64,000 bases of DNA, from positions 92,735 through 156,734 of the forward strand of contig NZ_JACHBG010000013.1 of the NCBI RefSeq assembly GCF_014207095.1. Reading direction: 5' to 3'. Below, in pieces: positions 34,528-44,900 of this stretch; the first letter of the stretch is position 1, and the number at the start of each line of letters is the position of its first letter. The notes under the pieces were generated by a model. The model worked only from the letters and a program-made list of their open reading frames with translations. It did not search any database and had not been told where the DNA came from. This DNA is from Martinezella lusitana (GTDB lineage: Bacteria; Pseudomonadota; Alphaproteobacteria; Rhizobiales; Rhizobiaceae). A program made the translations under genes and the position numbers.

Positions 34528-36263
34528 CACCGCTTCTCTCGGTTTCCGATCTTCGCGTCGGCTTCGGCCGCAATCCTGAGGCCAACCCCATCGTGCGCGG
34601 CGTCAGCTTCGATCTCGACGCCGGCGAGACATTGGCAATCGTCGGCGAGAGTGGGTCGGGTAAGTCGGTCACGGCGCTGTCGATCAACCGCCTCGTCGAT
34701 TTCGGCGGCGGCCGCATTATCGGCGGGTCGATCCACCTGAAACGTGCCGACAACAGCATTCTGGATCTCACCAAGGCTGGCGAAGCGGAGCTGACGAAGA
34801 TCCGCGGCGGCGAGATAGGCATGATCTTCCAGGAGCCGATGACCTCCCTCAATCCGGTCCTGACCATCGGCACGCAGATTGAGGAATCGTTCCGGTTACA
34901 TCGCGGGTTGACGGGAAGCCAGGCAAAGGCAGCCGCCAAGGATGCCTTGGATCGCGTGCGCATTCCCGATGCCGCGCGCCGTCTGACCTATTGCCCGAAC
35001 CAGCTTTCCGGCGGCATGCTCCAGCGCGTGATGATCGCAACCGCTCTTGCCTGCAATCCGCGCCTGTTGATTGCCGACGAGCCCACGACGGCGCTCGATG
35101 TCACAGTCCAGGCGCAGATCATGGCCCTGCTTGCCGAGCTGAAGCGCGAGACCGGCATGTCGATGATCTTCATCACGCACGACATCGGCCTTGTCGCTGG
35201 CATTGCCGACAAGGTCATGGTGATGCAGTCCGGCGAGGCGGTCGAGCAAGGCGAACTCAACCAGATCCTCGATCATCCCACGCATCCTTATACCCAGCAT
35301 CTGCTACATTCCGTCCCGCATTTCGCCTCAGGGCAGGCTGCGCGCACGGATTTCCAGCGTGACGAGATGCAAGCCGAGCCGGCCTTGAAAGTGGCTGGCT
35401 TAACCGTTCGCTTCCCGGTCAAGGGCAGCTTCCTACGTCGCTCGACCGGTGCGGTCCATGCCGTCGAAGGCGTCGGCTTCGATCTCATGCCCGGTGAGAC
35501 GCTGGCGATCGTCGGCGAGAGCGGCTCGGGTAAATCCACTACCGCGCGGGCGATCCTCGGGCTGGTCAAGTCGACCCGCGGCACATTCACGACCAATGCC
35601 GGCAAGGCTGCGGATCGCACCAGCGCCGTGCAGATGGTGTTTCAAAATCCCTATGCCTCGCTTAATCCGAGACTGCGCGTCGACAACATCCTGGCCGAAC
35701 CGGTGATCGCTGCAGGTGGCCGCGTTTCAACCGAAACGCGGCAACGGATGATCATGCTTTTGAAGCGCGTGGGCCTGCCGGAAAATGCCCTTGAACGCTA
35801 CCCGCATGAGTTTTCGGGCGGCCAGCGGCAAAGACTGTGCATTGCTCGCGCCTTGATGCTGAATCCTTCCGTGCTGGTGCTCGACGAAGCTGTGTCTGCG
35901 CTCGACGTGTCCGTGCAGGCCCAGGTCCTGGAATTGCTGATCGAACTTCAGCGCGAATATGGGCTTGCTTACCTCTTCATCTCGCATGACATGGCGGTCG
36001 TGGAGCGGATCGCGCATCGCATCGCTGTGATCTATGCCGGGCAGATCGTTGAGATCGGTGATGCCGCCTCCGTCTTGTCGGAACCCAAGCATTCCTATAC
36101 CAGGCGGCTGATTTCGGCGGTGCCGACAGTTGCGCGCCGCAAGGAAAACTTCACGCTCGACACGCGTCAGGTTCCTTCGCTTGTGCGGCCGATCGGCTTT
36201 GAGCCGGCAGCGCCGGAATGGCGCCAATTCGCGCCGGATCACATGGCTCTGGCGGAAGCCTGA
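34524..36263 (+). CDS. Fused dual ATP-binding ABC protein, DppD-DppF type
   Basis: A 579-residue ATPase with two complete nucleotide-binding domains in one chain. Domain 1: GESGSGKSVT (about 39-48), SGGMLQRVMIA, LLIADEPTTALD. Domain 2: GESGSGKSTT (about 331), SGGQRQRLCIARAL, VLVLDEAVSALD. Each is followed by a C-terminal oligopeptide-type extension, for example HPYTQHLLHSVP. This fused layout, as in YejF and GsiA, powers import through the two permeases upstream. Confidence 0.94.
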   Translation: MTPLLSVSDLRVGFGRNPEANPIVRGVSFDLDAGETLAIVGESGSGKSVTALSINRLVDFGGGRIIGGSIHLKRADNSILDLTKAGEAELTKIRGGEIGMIFQEPMTSLNPVLTIGTQIEESFRLHRGLTGSQAKAAAKDALDRVRIPDAARRLTYCPNQLSGGMLQRVMIATALACNPRLLIADEPTTALDVTVQAQIMALLAELKRETGMSMIFITHDIGLVAGIADKVMVMQSGEAVEQGELNQILDHPTHPYTQHLLHSVPHFASGQAARTDFQRDEMQAEPALKVAGLTVRFPVKGSFLRRSTGAVHAVEGVGFDLMPGETLAIVGESGSGKSTTARAILGLVKSTRGTFTTNAGKAADRTSAVQMVFQNPYASLNPRLRVDNILAEPVIAAGGRVSTETRQRMIMLLKRVGLPENALERYPHEFSGGQRQRLCIARALMLNPSVLVLDEAVSALDVSVQAQVLELLIELQREYGLAYLFISHDMAVVERIAHRIAVIYAGQIVEIGDAASVLSEPKHSYTRRLISAVPTVARRKENFTLDTRQVPSLVRPIGFEPAAPEWRQFAPDHMALAEA

Positions 36264-36284
36264 GCAACCGGCGAGGAGTAGGAT

Positions 36285-37301
36285 ATGGCTGGGGGGCACA
36301 TACAATTTGAAGAACGGTTCGATCTGGCCTTTGCACCGCTCGAGCAGGCGGTGGCGTCGGCCCGCATTCCAGGCGGCGTCCTCGGCATGGTCGATCTCGC
36401 CGGCAACCGGCTCATGCGTGCCATCGGTTCGGCGCAGAAGATCCCGAGCGTCAGGCCGATGTTGACAGACACATGGTTTGACCTCGCCTCTCTCACCAAG
36501 GTGATTTTCACCGCGCCGCGTATCCTTGCGTTGGCGGAGGCCGGCATCATCGATCTTGACGCACCCTTGACGACGCTTCTGCCGGACCTGCGTCAATACA
36601 GTGCCGAGGCTTGGGAGCGGAAAGTGACCTTCCGGCAATGCCTTGGCCATCAGACGCCTTTTCCGGCGGTCGAGCCGATCTACACCTATGGCCGCGATCC
36701 GGACCTCCTGCGCGCCTTCATTCTGCAGCGTGAATGGCGGGCCGGCCCGCCCGTCTATTCCGATATCAACTTCATCCTGCTGGGGTTTGCGCTCGAGCGC
36801 CTGAGCGGCAAGACGATCCGTGCCATGGACCCCGGCCCGGGCTTTGCCTTTTCCGCCGCACCCGACGAGGCCGCAGCGACGGAAGATTGCACCTGGCGTC
36901 ACCGGATCCTATCGGGCGAAGTTCACGACGACAATTGCTCGGCATTGCAGGGTGCCGGCCATGCCGGGCTCTTCGGAACGGCAACGGCGGTCCTCGATTT
37001 CGCCACGGGCCTGCTCGATGGCAGTGGCGCAGCGGCGCATTCGATTGCACTGATGCGGGCGCCGCTTTCCGCCACACGCACGCATGGCTGGGAACGGCCA
37101 TATGACGGCTGGCATGGCGGCGCTCTCTGCTCGCCCGGAACCATCGGTCACACCGGATTTACCGGGACTGCTCTCTGGATCGATTTCGACAAGGGCAGGG
37201 CCTGGACCCTGCTCACCAACCGCATTCATCCGACGCGTCATTTCGACAGCGGCATCCTGCCGCTTCGCCAGGCCGTCAGCGATCGCGTCAACGCTGCATA
37301 G
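36285..37301 (+). CDS. Beta-lactamase-fold serine hydrolase (class C/DD-peptidase type)
   Basis: A 338-residue protein with the penicillin-binding fold. SxxK is Ser69-Leu-Thr-Lys72 (FDLASLTKV), the second motif is Tyr158-Ser159-Asp160 (YSDINF, family YxN/YxD), and GHTGFTGT provides the third strand. No signal peptide is evident, so it may be cytoplasmic. It could cleave peptides from imported muropeptides, replacing an amidase or carboxypeptidase missing here. It starts 21 bp after the ATPase and ends 10 bp before anmK. Confidence 0.85.
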   Translation: MAGGHIQFEERFDLAFAPLEQAVASARIPGGVLGMVDLAGNRLMRAIGSAQKIPSVRPMLTDTWFDLASLTKVIFTAPRILALAEAGIIDLDAPLTTLLPDLRQYSAEAWERKVTFRQCLGHQTPFPAVEPIYTYGRDPDLLRAFILQREWRAGPPVYSDINFILLGFALERLSGKTIRAMDPGPGFAFSAAPDEAAATEDCTWRHRILSGEVHDDNCSALQGAGHAGLFGTATAVLDFATGLLDGSGAAAHSIALMRAPLSATRTHGWERPYDGWHGGALCSPGTIGHTGFTGTALWIDFDKGRAWTLLTNRIHPTRHFDSGILPLRQAVSDRVNAA

Positions 37302-37311
37302 GAGCTTCACA

Positions 37312-38427
37312 ATGGAACCAATCTGGGCCGTTGGTCTGATGACCGGAACCGTCCTCGACGGCAATATCGATGTCGCCATGCTGAAGACGGACGGCGAGCG
37401 GATCGCAGAATTCGGCTCCTATGTGCTCGCTCCCTATCCCGGCTGGATAAGGACGCTGCTGGAAGAGACGCTGCGACAGGCGCGGAGCTGGAATTTCGAA
37501 GGCCCTGAGCCGGCGATCTTCAAGGAGGCGGAAGAGGCCCTGACAAGGGCTCAGTCGGAGGCAGTGAGAGAACTGGTGGAAAGCAAGGGGATGACGATGG
37601 CCGACATCGGCGTCGTCGGCTTTCACGGGCAAACGGTACTGCATCGGGCGCCGCAGAAGGATCGGCTGGGGCAGACGCGTCAGCTCGGCGACGGAGAGTT
37701 GATGCGCTCCATTCTCGGCACCAAGGTCGCCTATGATTTTCGCTCGGCGGATATGCGTGCTGGTGGCCAGGGGGCGCCGCTTGCCGCCGTCTACCACACC
37801 GCGTTGCTGCGTGGCGCGGGTGCGGCCGGCGAAACCGCCATCCTCAATCTCGGAGGCGTTGCCAACATCACATGGTGGGATGGTGAGGACACGTTCATCG
37901 CCTTCGATACCGGCCCTGCGAACGCGCCGCTCAACGATTTCATCAAGTCTCATGGTCTCGGCGAGATGGACCGCGATGGTGCGCTCGGCCGCGCCGGCAC
38001 GGTTGACGAGGCAAGGCTCGAACGGCTCCTGCAACACCCCTATCTCACAGCTCCCTATCCGAAGTCGCTGGACCGCTTCGATTTCGGTGCTTCCATGGCC
38101 GATGGCCTTAGCCCGGAAGACGGTGCCGCGACGCTTTCGGCCTTCACAGCAGGCGCCGTCGGCAAGGCGCTCGATCTTCTGCCGCGCCGGCCGAAGAAGG
38201 TCGTCGTCAGCGGCGGCGGCCGGCACAATCCGACGATCATGTCGATGCTGCAAAGCCGCGCCGGCGTCGAGCCGATTTTTGCGGAAAAGCTGGGCTGGCG
38301 TGGCGACGCCGTCGAAGCGGAATGCTTCGCATTTCTGGCAGTTCGCGTGCTGAGGGGCTTGCCGATCAGCTTCCCGGGAACAACAGGTGCTCCGGCGGCG
38401 ATGCGAGGCGGACGTCTCGCCGGGTAG
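37312..38427 (+). CDS. anmK: Anhydro-N-acetylmuramic acid kinase AnmK
   Basis: Kinase of 371 residues converting 1,6-anhydroMurNAc to MurNAc-6-P, the MurQ substrate. Motifs: VGLMTGTVLDGNIDVAML (about 7-24), GFHGQTVLHRAP (catalytic-region HGQT), AILNLGGVANITWW and VSGGGRHNP. The TGTVLDG version of the usual SGTSLDG motif is a variant I recall from rhizobial AnmK. Short spacing to the hydrolase places it in the same operon. AnmK links lytic transglycosylase products to MurQ. Confidence 0.94.
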   Translation: MEPIWAVGLMTGTVLDGNIDVAMLKTDGERIAEFGSYVLAPYPGWIRTLLEETLRQARSWNFEGPEPAIFKEAEEALTRAQSEAVRELVESKGMTMADIGVVGFHGQTVLHRAPQKDRLGQTRQLGDGELMRSILGTKVAYDFRSADMRAGGQGAPLAAVYHTALLRGAGAAGETAILNLGGVANITWWDGEDTFIAFDTGPANAPLNDFIKSHGLGEMDRDGALGRAGTVDEARLERLLQHPYLTAPYPKSLDRFDFGASMADGLSPEDGAATLSAFTAGAVGKALDLLPRRPKKVVVSGGGRHNPTIMSMLQSRAGVEPIFAEKLGWRGDAVEAECFAFLAVRVLRGLPISFPGTTGAPAAMRGGRLAG

Positions 38428-38536
38428 AGGTTCTATTGGGAGGCCGGTCGCAGCCACAGGTTTTCGCCGCCGCCCATCGATGCTATGAACATGCCACGAA
38501 TTTGCGATCGGTTGGTCTCGGACGGATATCGCTGGG

Positions 38537-39487
38537 ATGGCAGGCAGGCAGCATCGGACAAACTTCCTCGGCGCCATCGCCGGCATTATGGTCGCATGCG
38601 CTATAGGCGTTGCGACCTGCCGTCCAGCGACAGCGCAACCGGAATGGAGTATCGCGCCACCGGTTTGTGTCTCCGGTCCGATGACAACGGTGACCGGTGA
38701 GACGCTCTGTCTGCGCAAGGATAGTTACAATCGCGATCTATGCATCGCCATCGAATATTTCGCCGGCGCCAACCATTTGCCGCCGGATTATCTGGCGCGG
38801 CTGGTCTGGCGCGAAAGCCTGTTTCGCTCCGATGCCGTAAGCCCGAAAGGCGCGCGCGGGATTGCGCAATTCATGCCGGGGACGGCGAGGCTGCGCGGTG
38901 TTCGCGACAGTTACGATGCGCTCGAAGCGCTTGGCAAGGCGGCGACCTACCTCGATGAATTGCGTAACCGTTTCGGCAATTTGGGGCTTGCGGCTGCTGC
39001 CTACAATGCTGGCGAGGGCGGCCTCGCCAACTTCCTGAACTCCGGCGGACTTCCCTACGAGACGCGCAATTATGTGACGGCAATCACCGCCCACAGTGTC
39101 GAGGAATGGCGGGATGATCCGCCCAATTCGGCGGCTCCCGTGCTCGACAAAGGCAAGTCTTTTATCGACTCCTGCGTTGTGCTCGCCGAGAGCCGGCGTC
39201 TGAAGCCCGTCGCTTTGGAGCAGGAGCGCCCTTGGGCGCCCTGGGGTGCTCAGCTGGCGGAGCATTTCCAGCCCGATGTGGCCCGACGAATCTTTGCGGC
39301 GAATATCAGAAGACTGCCTTCGCCGCTGAACGCGGAAAAGCCCCTGATCGTGCGCCAGCGCAATGCCGATTTTGGCCGCCGGATTCGGTATGCAGCACGC
39401 ATAGGGCGTCAGACGCGAGAAGAGGCTGATGCTATCTGTACCCAGGTTCGGCAGCAGGGTGGCTCCTGCCTGGTTTTCAGGAACTAG
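38537..39487 (+). CDS. Lytic murein transglycosylase, SLT family
   Basis: Exported enzyme of 316 residues. A hydrophobic N-terminal segment (about 9-33) acts as a signal. The SLT domain (about 65-190) has catalytic Glu93 in LVWRESLFRSDAVSP, followed by GARGIAQFMPGTA and AAAYNAGEGG. It cleaves murein glycan to 1,6-anhydroMurNAc muropeptides, the very substrates for AnmK. It lies 109 bp after anmK on the same strand and closes the recycling cluster. Confidence 0.9.
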   Translation: MAGRQHRTNFLGAIAGIMVACAIGVATCRPATAQPEWSIAPPVCVSGPMTTVTGETLCLRKDSYNRDLCIAIEYFAGANHLPPDYLARLVWRESLFRSDAVSPKGARGIAQFMPGTARLRGVRDSYDALEALGKAATYLDELRNRFGNLGLAAAAYNAGEGGLANFLNSGGLPYETRNYVTAITAHSVEEWRDDPPNSAAPVLDKGKSFIDSCVVLAESRRLKPVALEQERPWAPWGAQLAEHFQPDVARRIFAANIRRLPSPLNAEKPLIVRQRNADFGRRIRYAARIGRQTREEADAICTQVRQQGGSCLVFRN

Positions 39488-39604
39488 TTTTCTTGGCGCA
39501 GGAAGGCGACGCTGCTCGATTGCGCTTTACTCGCTAATGTCACAAGCTTATTTCTTGTAAGCCCGACCTTTGGGAGGAAGTCTTGGTAACCAAAGGAGCT
39601 TGTG

Positions 39605-41875
39605 ATGGCGAAGAAGCGTGACGTCCCCGGTATTCGTCCCTATAACAGCCCCGCAGGCGGCTGGGGAGCCTTAAAAGCGACCGCCAATGCGGTGCGCGAG
39701 CAGATGGACATCACGGAGGCGCCCGGCCTTCTTTTCCGCACAAACAAGCCCGCGGGATTCGATTGTCCAGGCTGCGCCTGGCCCGACAAGGAACATACTT
39801 CCACGTTCCAATTCTGCGAAAACGGCGCCAAGGCTGTCACCTGGGAGGCGACGAACAAGCGCGTCACGCCGGAGTTCTTCGCCGAACATACCGTCAGCGA
39901 ACTCCTGACATGGAGCGATTACGAACTGGAAAATTCCGGTCGGCTGACGCACCCGATGGTCTATGATCATGCGACCGACACTTATCGTCCGGTCGCCTGG
40001 GACGATGCTTTCGCCCGCATCGGCGAAGTGATGCGCAGCATGCCAGACCCGGACATGGTCGAATTCTACACGTCGGGCCGCGCCTCTAACGAAGCGGCAT
40101 TCCTTTTCCAGATTTTCGCCCGCGAATACGGCACCAATAATTTTCCCGACTGCTCGAACATGTGCCACGAGGCGACCAGTGTCGGGCTGCCGCAATCGAT
40201 CGGCATCGGCAAGGGTACGGTATCGCTCGACGACTTCGACGAATGCGATCTCATCATCTCCATGGGGCACAATCCGGGCACCAATCATCCGCGTATGATG
40301 GGCACTCTGCATGAATGTTCGCGGCGAGGCGTCCCGATCATCGTCTTTAATCCGTTGAAGGAGCGGGCACTCGAGCGTTTCGCCGATCCGCAGAATCCAA
40401 TCGAAATGGGCACCTTCGGTTCGACACGGATCGCTTCCTCCTACTATCAGGTCAGGATCGGTGGTGATGCGGCAGCGCTGAAAGGCATCATGAAGGCGGT
40501 TCTTGCGCTTGCCGAGATCTCCGAAGACGTGCTCGATCATGCCTTCATCGCCGAGCACACGACAGGCTTCGAGGCGCTTGTCACCGATCTCGAACAGACG
40601 GAATGGGCCGACATCGAGCGCGTGTCTGGTCTGCCTCGGGTCGATCTGGAACGCGTTGCTGCCGCCTATGTCAAATCCAAGGCGACGATCGTGGCTTACG
40701 GCATGGGCATTACCCAGCATGCCAAGGGGACGGCCAACGTCCAGCAGATCGCCAATCTGCTGCTGTTGCGTGGCAATTTCGGCAAGCCCGGCGCCGGTAT
40801 CTGCCCGCTGCGCGGTCACTCCAACGTGCAGGGCAACCGCACCGTCGGGATCACCGAAAAGCCGAACGCAGCGTTGATCGAGGGCATCGACCGCGCTTTC
40901 GGCTTCAAATCTCCCGCCCATCACGGCCATGATGCCGTCGCCGCCATGCAGGCGATGGCGGAGGGGCGCTCCAAGGTATTGATCTGCCTCGGCGGCAATT
41001 TCTCGATCGCACTCCCGGACCCCGAGCTGTGCGCCGAGGGCATGCGCAAGCTCGATCTCGCCGTTCATCTGAATACAAAGCTCAATCGTTCGAATCTGCT
41101 CATCGGCAAGGAGTCTTTCCTGTTCCCCGTCCTTGGGCGCACCGAGCAGGATGTTCAGGCGACCGGAGCGCAATCGGTGACGATCGAGGACTCCATGTCG
41201 ATGGTGCACGCCTCGCGTGGCCGCCTGAAGCCGGCCTCGGACGAACTGCGCTCAGAGCCGGCAATTGTCGCCGCCATGGCGCAGGCGAGTTTGCCCGATA
41301 GCAAGGTCGGCTGGATGGAACTCGTGGCCGATTACGATCTGATCCGTGACAAGATCGAAATCGTCTATCCCGATTTTGCGAATTATAACGAACGCATCCG
41401 CGTACCTGGCGGCTTTCGCCTGCCGCTTGGGCCGACGGAACGCATCTGGTATACTCCTTCGGGCAAGGCCGAGTTCAAACTGTTCTCGGGCCTCAACGAA
41501 GATATCCTGCTTTCAGACAGCAGCATCCTCAAACTTGCGACCATTCGCAGCCACGATCAGTACAATACGACGATCTACGGCCTCGACGACCGCTATCGCG
41601 GTGTCTTCGGCCGCCGTGACGTGCTGTTCATGAACGACAAGGATCTGCGCGCCAATGGATTGGAGCATGGTGATCTTGTCGAGATCGAAACGGCGCTGCC
41701 TTCCGGAGCGAAGCGGCTGTTGCAACTGACGGCGATTTCCTACGATATTTCGGAGGGCTCGGTTGCGGCCTATTACCCCGAAGCCAATTGTCTGATCCCA
41801 ATCGACTATCAGGACAAGGAAAGCGGCACGCCGTCTTACAAGTCCATTCCGGTGCGCATCAACAAGGCGGCGTGA
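39605..41875 (+). CDS. FdhF/YdeP-family molybdopterin oxidoreductase
   Basis: A 756-residue protein related to the alpha subunit of formate dehydrogenase H. The N-terminal Cys motif (FDCPGCAWPD ... FCENGAK, about 59-82) is the YdeP type. The Mo-bis-MGD domain follows, with SGRASNEAAFLFQ, CSNMCHEATS and GHNPGTNHPR. The C-terminal MopB domain has TRSHDQYNTTIYGLDDRYRGV (YNTTIY at about 650). Start 39605 has AAGGAG 6 bp upstream. FdhD or other formate dehydrogenase subunits are absent. In E. coli YdeP is linked to acid resistance; the true substrate is unknown. Confidence 0.9.
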   Translation: MAKKRDVPGIRPYNSPAGGWGALKATANAVREQMDITEAPGLLFRTNKPAGFDCPGCAWPDKEHTSTFQFCENGAKAVTWEATNKRVTPEFFAEHTVSELLTWSDYELENSGRLTHPMVYDHATDTYRPVAWDDAFARIGEVMRSMPDPDMVEFYTSGRASNEAAFLFQIFAREYGTNNFPDCSNMCHEATSVGLPQSIGIGKGTVSLDDFDECDLIISMGHNPGTNHPRMMGTLHECSRRGVPIIVFNPLKERALERFADPQNPIEMGTFGSTRIASSYYQVRIGGDAAALKGIMKAVLALAEISEDVLDHAFIAEHTTGFEALVTDLEQTEWADIERVSGLPRVDLERVAAAYVKSKATIVAYGMGITQHAKGTANVQQIANLLLLRGNFGKPGAGICPLRGHSNVQGNRTVGITEKPNAALIEGIDRAFGFKSPAHHGHDAVAAMQAMAEGRSKVLICLGGNFSIALPDPELCAEGMRKLDLAVHLNTKLNRSNLLIGKESFLFPVLGRTEQDVQATGAQSVTIEDSMSMVHASRGRLKPASDELRSEPAIVAAMAQASLPDSKVGWMELVADYDLIRDKIEIVYPDFANYNERIRVPGGFRLPLGPTERIWYTPSGKAEFKLFSGLNEDILLSDSSILKLATIRSHDQYNTTIYGLDDRYRGVFGRRDVLFMNDKDLRANGLEHGDLVEIETALPSGAKRLLQLTAISYDISEGSVAAYYPEANCLIPIDYQDKESGTPSYKSIPVRINKAA

Positions 41876-41974
41876 TCTGATATGACGACAAGGTCGTCGC
41901 AGAGATGTTTGGGAGGTTGCCGGCCGGGGCGGTACTCGCCCGACCGGCATGTATCTTTGGGACTATGCTTGGTA

Positions 41975-44900
41975 TTATCCGATGGTCATCAGGCTGGCAT
42001 TGCCGCCGGCAGCCGCCGTGTTGATCGACGTGGTCACTTCTTCCAGCAGCCAGTTGAGGCAATAGGCATCGGCCTTGTTGGCGATCTCATCGCTTGAGGC
42101 CGCTTGCGTGAGGACCAACGGGCCAGGAAGCGCAGCGATCGCCCTGATGCTCTGCTTGACTCTATCGGCATCCCCTTCGATGAGGGCGCCCGCGAACGGT
42201 CCGTCGGCCGCCCAGTCCTTCGACCAGGAAATGCGGCTCGCAACCGTGGACGGCAGGTTCCGAAGCTCGTTCTGCAAACCCGAGGCGGCGTCGATGGTGA
42301 TCGAGTTGCCCGTCGCGAGCGCGGCTGCGAGCTGGACCTGCAGGCCGAGTGCCGTCTGCGGGACGAGCAGGACCCGCCCACGTGGATGCAGGGCATAAAG
42401 GTTCAGTTCACCGACCGGGCCTGGAAGCTCGACGTTGAAGCCCAGGGACGACTGACCGGCAAGCGCCTTGGCCTGCTTGGCAGCCCCGGCGGCACCGTTG
42501 CTGTCGAGCCAGGTGAGATACTGCTGCGCGGCCGGATCGGTCTGAACGCTCGCATCGCGCAACGGTTCCGTTGATGAGACGACGAGGCGGCGCAGATACA
42601 TCGGGCCGCCCGCCTTGGGGCCGGTGCCTGAGAGGCCGCGGCCGCCGAAGGGCTGAACGCCGACAACGGCGCCGATGATGTTGCGGTTGACGTAGAGGTT
42701 GCCCGCCTTCACGCGGCTGGTGACATGGGCAATCGTATCGTCAAGCCGGGTATGCAGACCGAACGTCAGGCCATAGCCGGATGCGTTGACGTCGTTGATC
42801 AGCTTGTCGAGCCCCTTGCGCTTGTAGCGGATGATATGGAGCACGGGGCCGAAGACTTCGCGCTTGAGGTCGCTCAGCTTCTTCAGCTCGATGATGGTGG
42901 GGGCGACGAATGTGCCCTTTGCAGCGCTGGCGGGGAGGTCGAGCTGTTCCACGGAACAGCCGAGCTTGCGCATGCGTTCGATGTGCTCATCGATGCCACG
43001 CTTGGCGTTGTCGTCGATAACAGGTCCGATATCGATGGCGAGCTTGTCGGTGCGGCCGACCGAAAGTTCGCGAAGTGCGCCGCGCAACATGGTCAGCGTA
43101 CGGTCGGCCACTTCTTCCTGCAGGCAGAGCACGCGCAGGGCAGAGCAGCGCTGTCCGGCGCTATCGAAGGCGGAGGCGATAACGTCGCCGACCACCTGCT
43201 CGGCGAGAGCCGATGAGTCGACGATCATGCCGTTCTGGCCACCGGTTTCGGCAATCAGCGGGATCGGCTTGCCATATTTCGACAGGCGTTCGGCAAGCTG
43301 CGCCTGGATCAGGCGGGCAACTTCCGTTGAGCCGGTAAACATGACGCCGGCGGTTTCAGGCGCACCGACGAGCGCGGCACCCATTCTGCCGCTGCCTGGC
43401 GCGAACTGGAGGGCATCGTGCGGGATACCGGCTTCATGCAGGATGCGAACGCCCTGGGCCGCGATCAGCGGCGTGTTGCCGGCCGGCTTGGCGACGACCG
43501 GGTTGCCTGCGACGAGCGCTGCGGCAACCTGACCGGTGAAGATCGCCAGCGGGAAGTTCCACGGGCTGATGCAAACGACCGGGCCGAGAGGGATGCTGTC
43601 CGTTGACAGTACTTTGCGCGCCTGGGCGGCGTAATAACGCAGGAAGTCGATGGCTTCGCGGACTTCGCCGACGGCGTTGGCGGCCGATTTGCCCGCTTCG
43701 CGGATCGTCAAGCCGACGAGCAAGGGCATCTCGCCCTGCATCATGTCAGCGGCACGTTCGAGGATCGTCGCACGCGCATCCGGGCTGACGGACGCCCATG
43801 ATGCCGTGGCGTTTGCGGCAAGGCGCATCACCTCTGCCGCATCATTGGGATCGAGCTCTGCAACCTGGCCGACGACGTCGGAATGGTCTGCGGGGTTGAG
43901 AATAGGGCGCGTCTCGCCACGCTCGGAACCGTCGGCAAGCAGCGGCTTGGCGATCCAGCCCTTGGCGGCGGAGGCGTGCAGCTGGCCGGAAAGATCGGCA
44001 AGGGCCATTTCGTTCGACAAGTCGATGCCGGCGGAATTCTGCCGCTTGCCCTCGAACAGGTCGGCGGGAAGCGAAATCTTGTCGTGCTGAGCGCCCATCA
44101 CAGGCAAGGCGCGCACCACCTCGACGGGATCGGCGATCAAATCGGCGACGGAAACGGCGGGATCGGCAATCTTGTTGACGAAGGACGAGTTTGCGCCGTT
44201 TTCCAGCAGGCGGCGGACGAGATAGGCAAGCAGCGTTTCATGGGTGCCGACGGGCGCGTAAATGCGGCACGGACGGTCCAGGTTCTTGGCGCCGACGACC
44301 TCTTCATAGAGGGGTTCACCCATGCCGTGCAGGCATTGGAACTCATACTTGCCGACCGAAAAATCGCTGCCGGCCATCTGGTAGATCGTCGCGAGCGTCT
44401 GGGCGTTGTGGGTGGCAAATTGCGGGAAGATGACGTCGGTCGCCGAGAGCAGCTTCTTGGCGCAGGCCACATAGGAAACGTCGGTGTAGATCTTGCGGGT
44501 GTAGACGGGGAAGCCTTCCAGGCCGTCCAGCTGCGCGCGCTTGATCTCGGCGTCCCAATAGGCGCCCTTGACGAGACGCACCATCAGGCGGTGACCGGAG
44601 CGGCGGGCAAGATCGATGATGAAATCGAGGACGAAGGGGCAGCGCTTGCCATAGGCCTGCACGACGAAGCCGATGCCATCCCAGCCGGCAAGCTCCGGAT
44701 CGAGGCAAAGCGCTTCCAGCAGATCGAGCGACAATTCCAGCCGGTCGGCCTCTTCGGCATCGATGTTGAGGCCGATATTATATTGCTTGGAAATCTGCGC
44801 GAGCGCCTTCACCTTCGGAAGGAGTTCGCCCATGACGCGGTCGACCTGCGAGCGCGAATAGCGGGGGTGCAGCGCCGAGAGCTTGATCGAGATGCCGGGG

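Noticed and set aside
39671..41209. 512-codon minus-strand frame
   Set aside because: Antisense shadow of the molybdopterin oxidoreductase; no recognisable motif.
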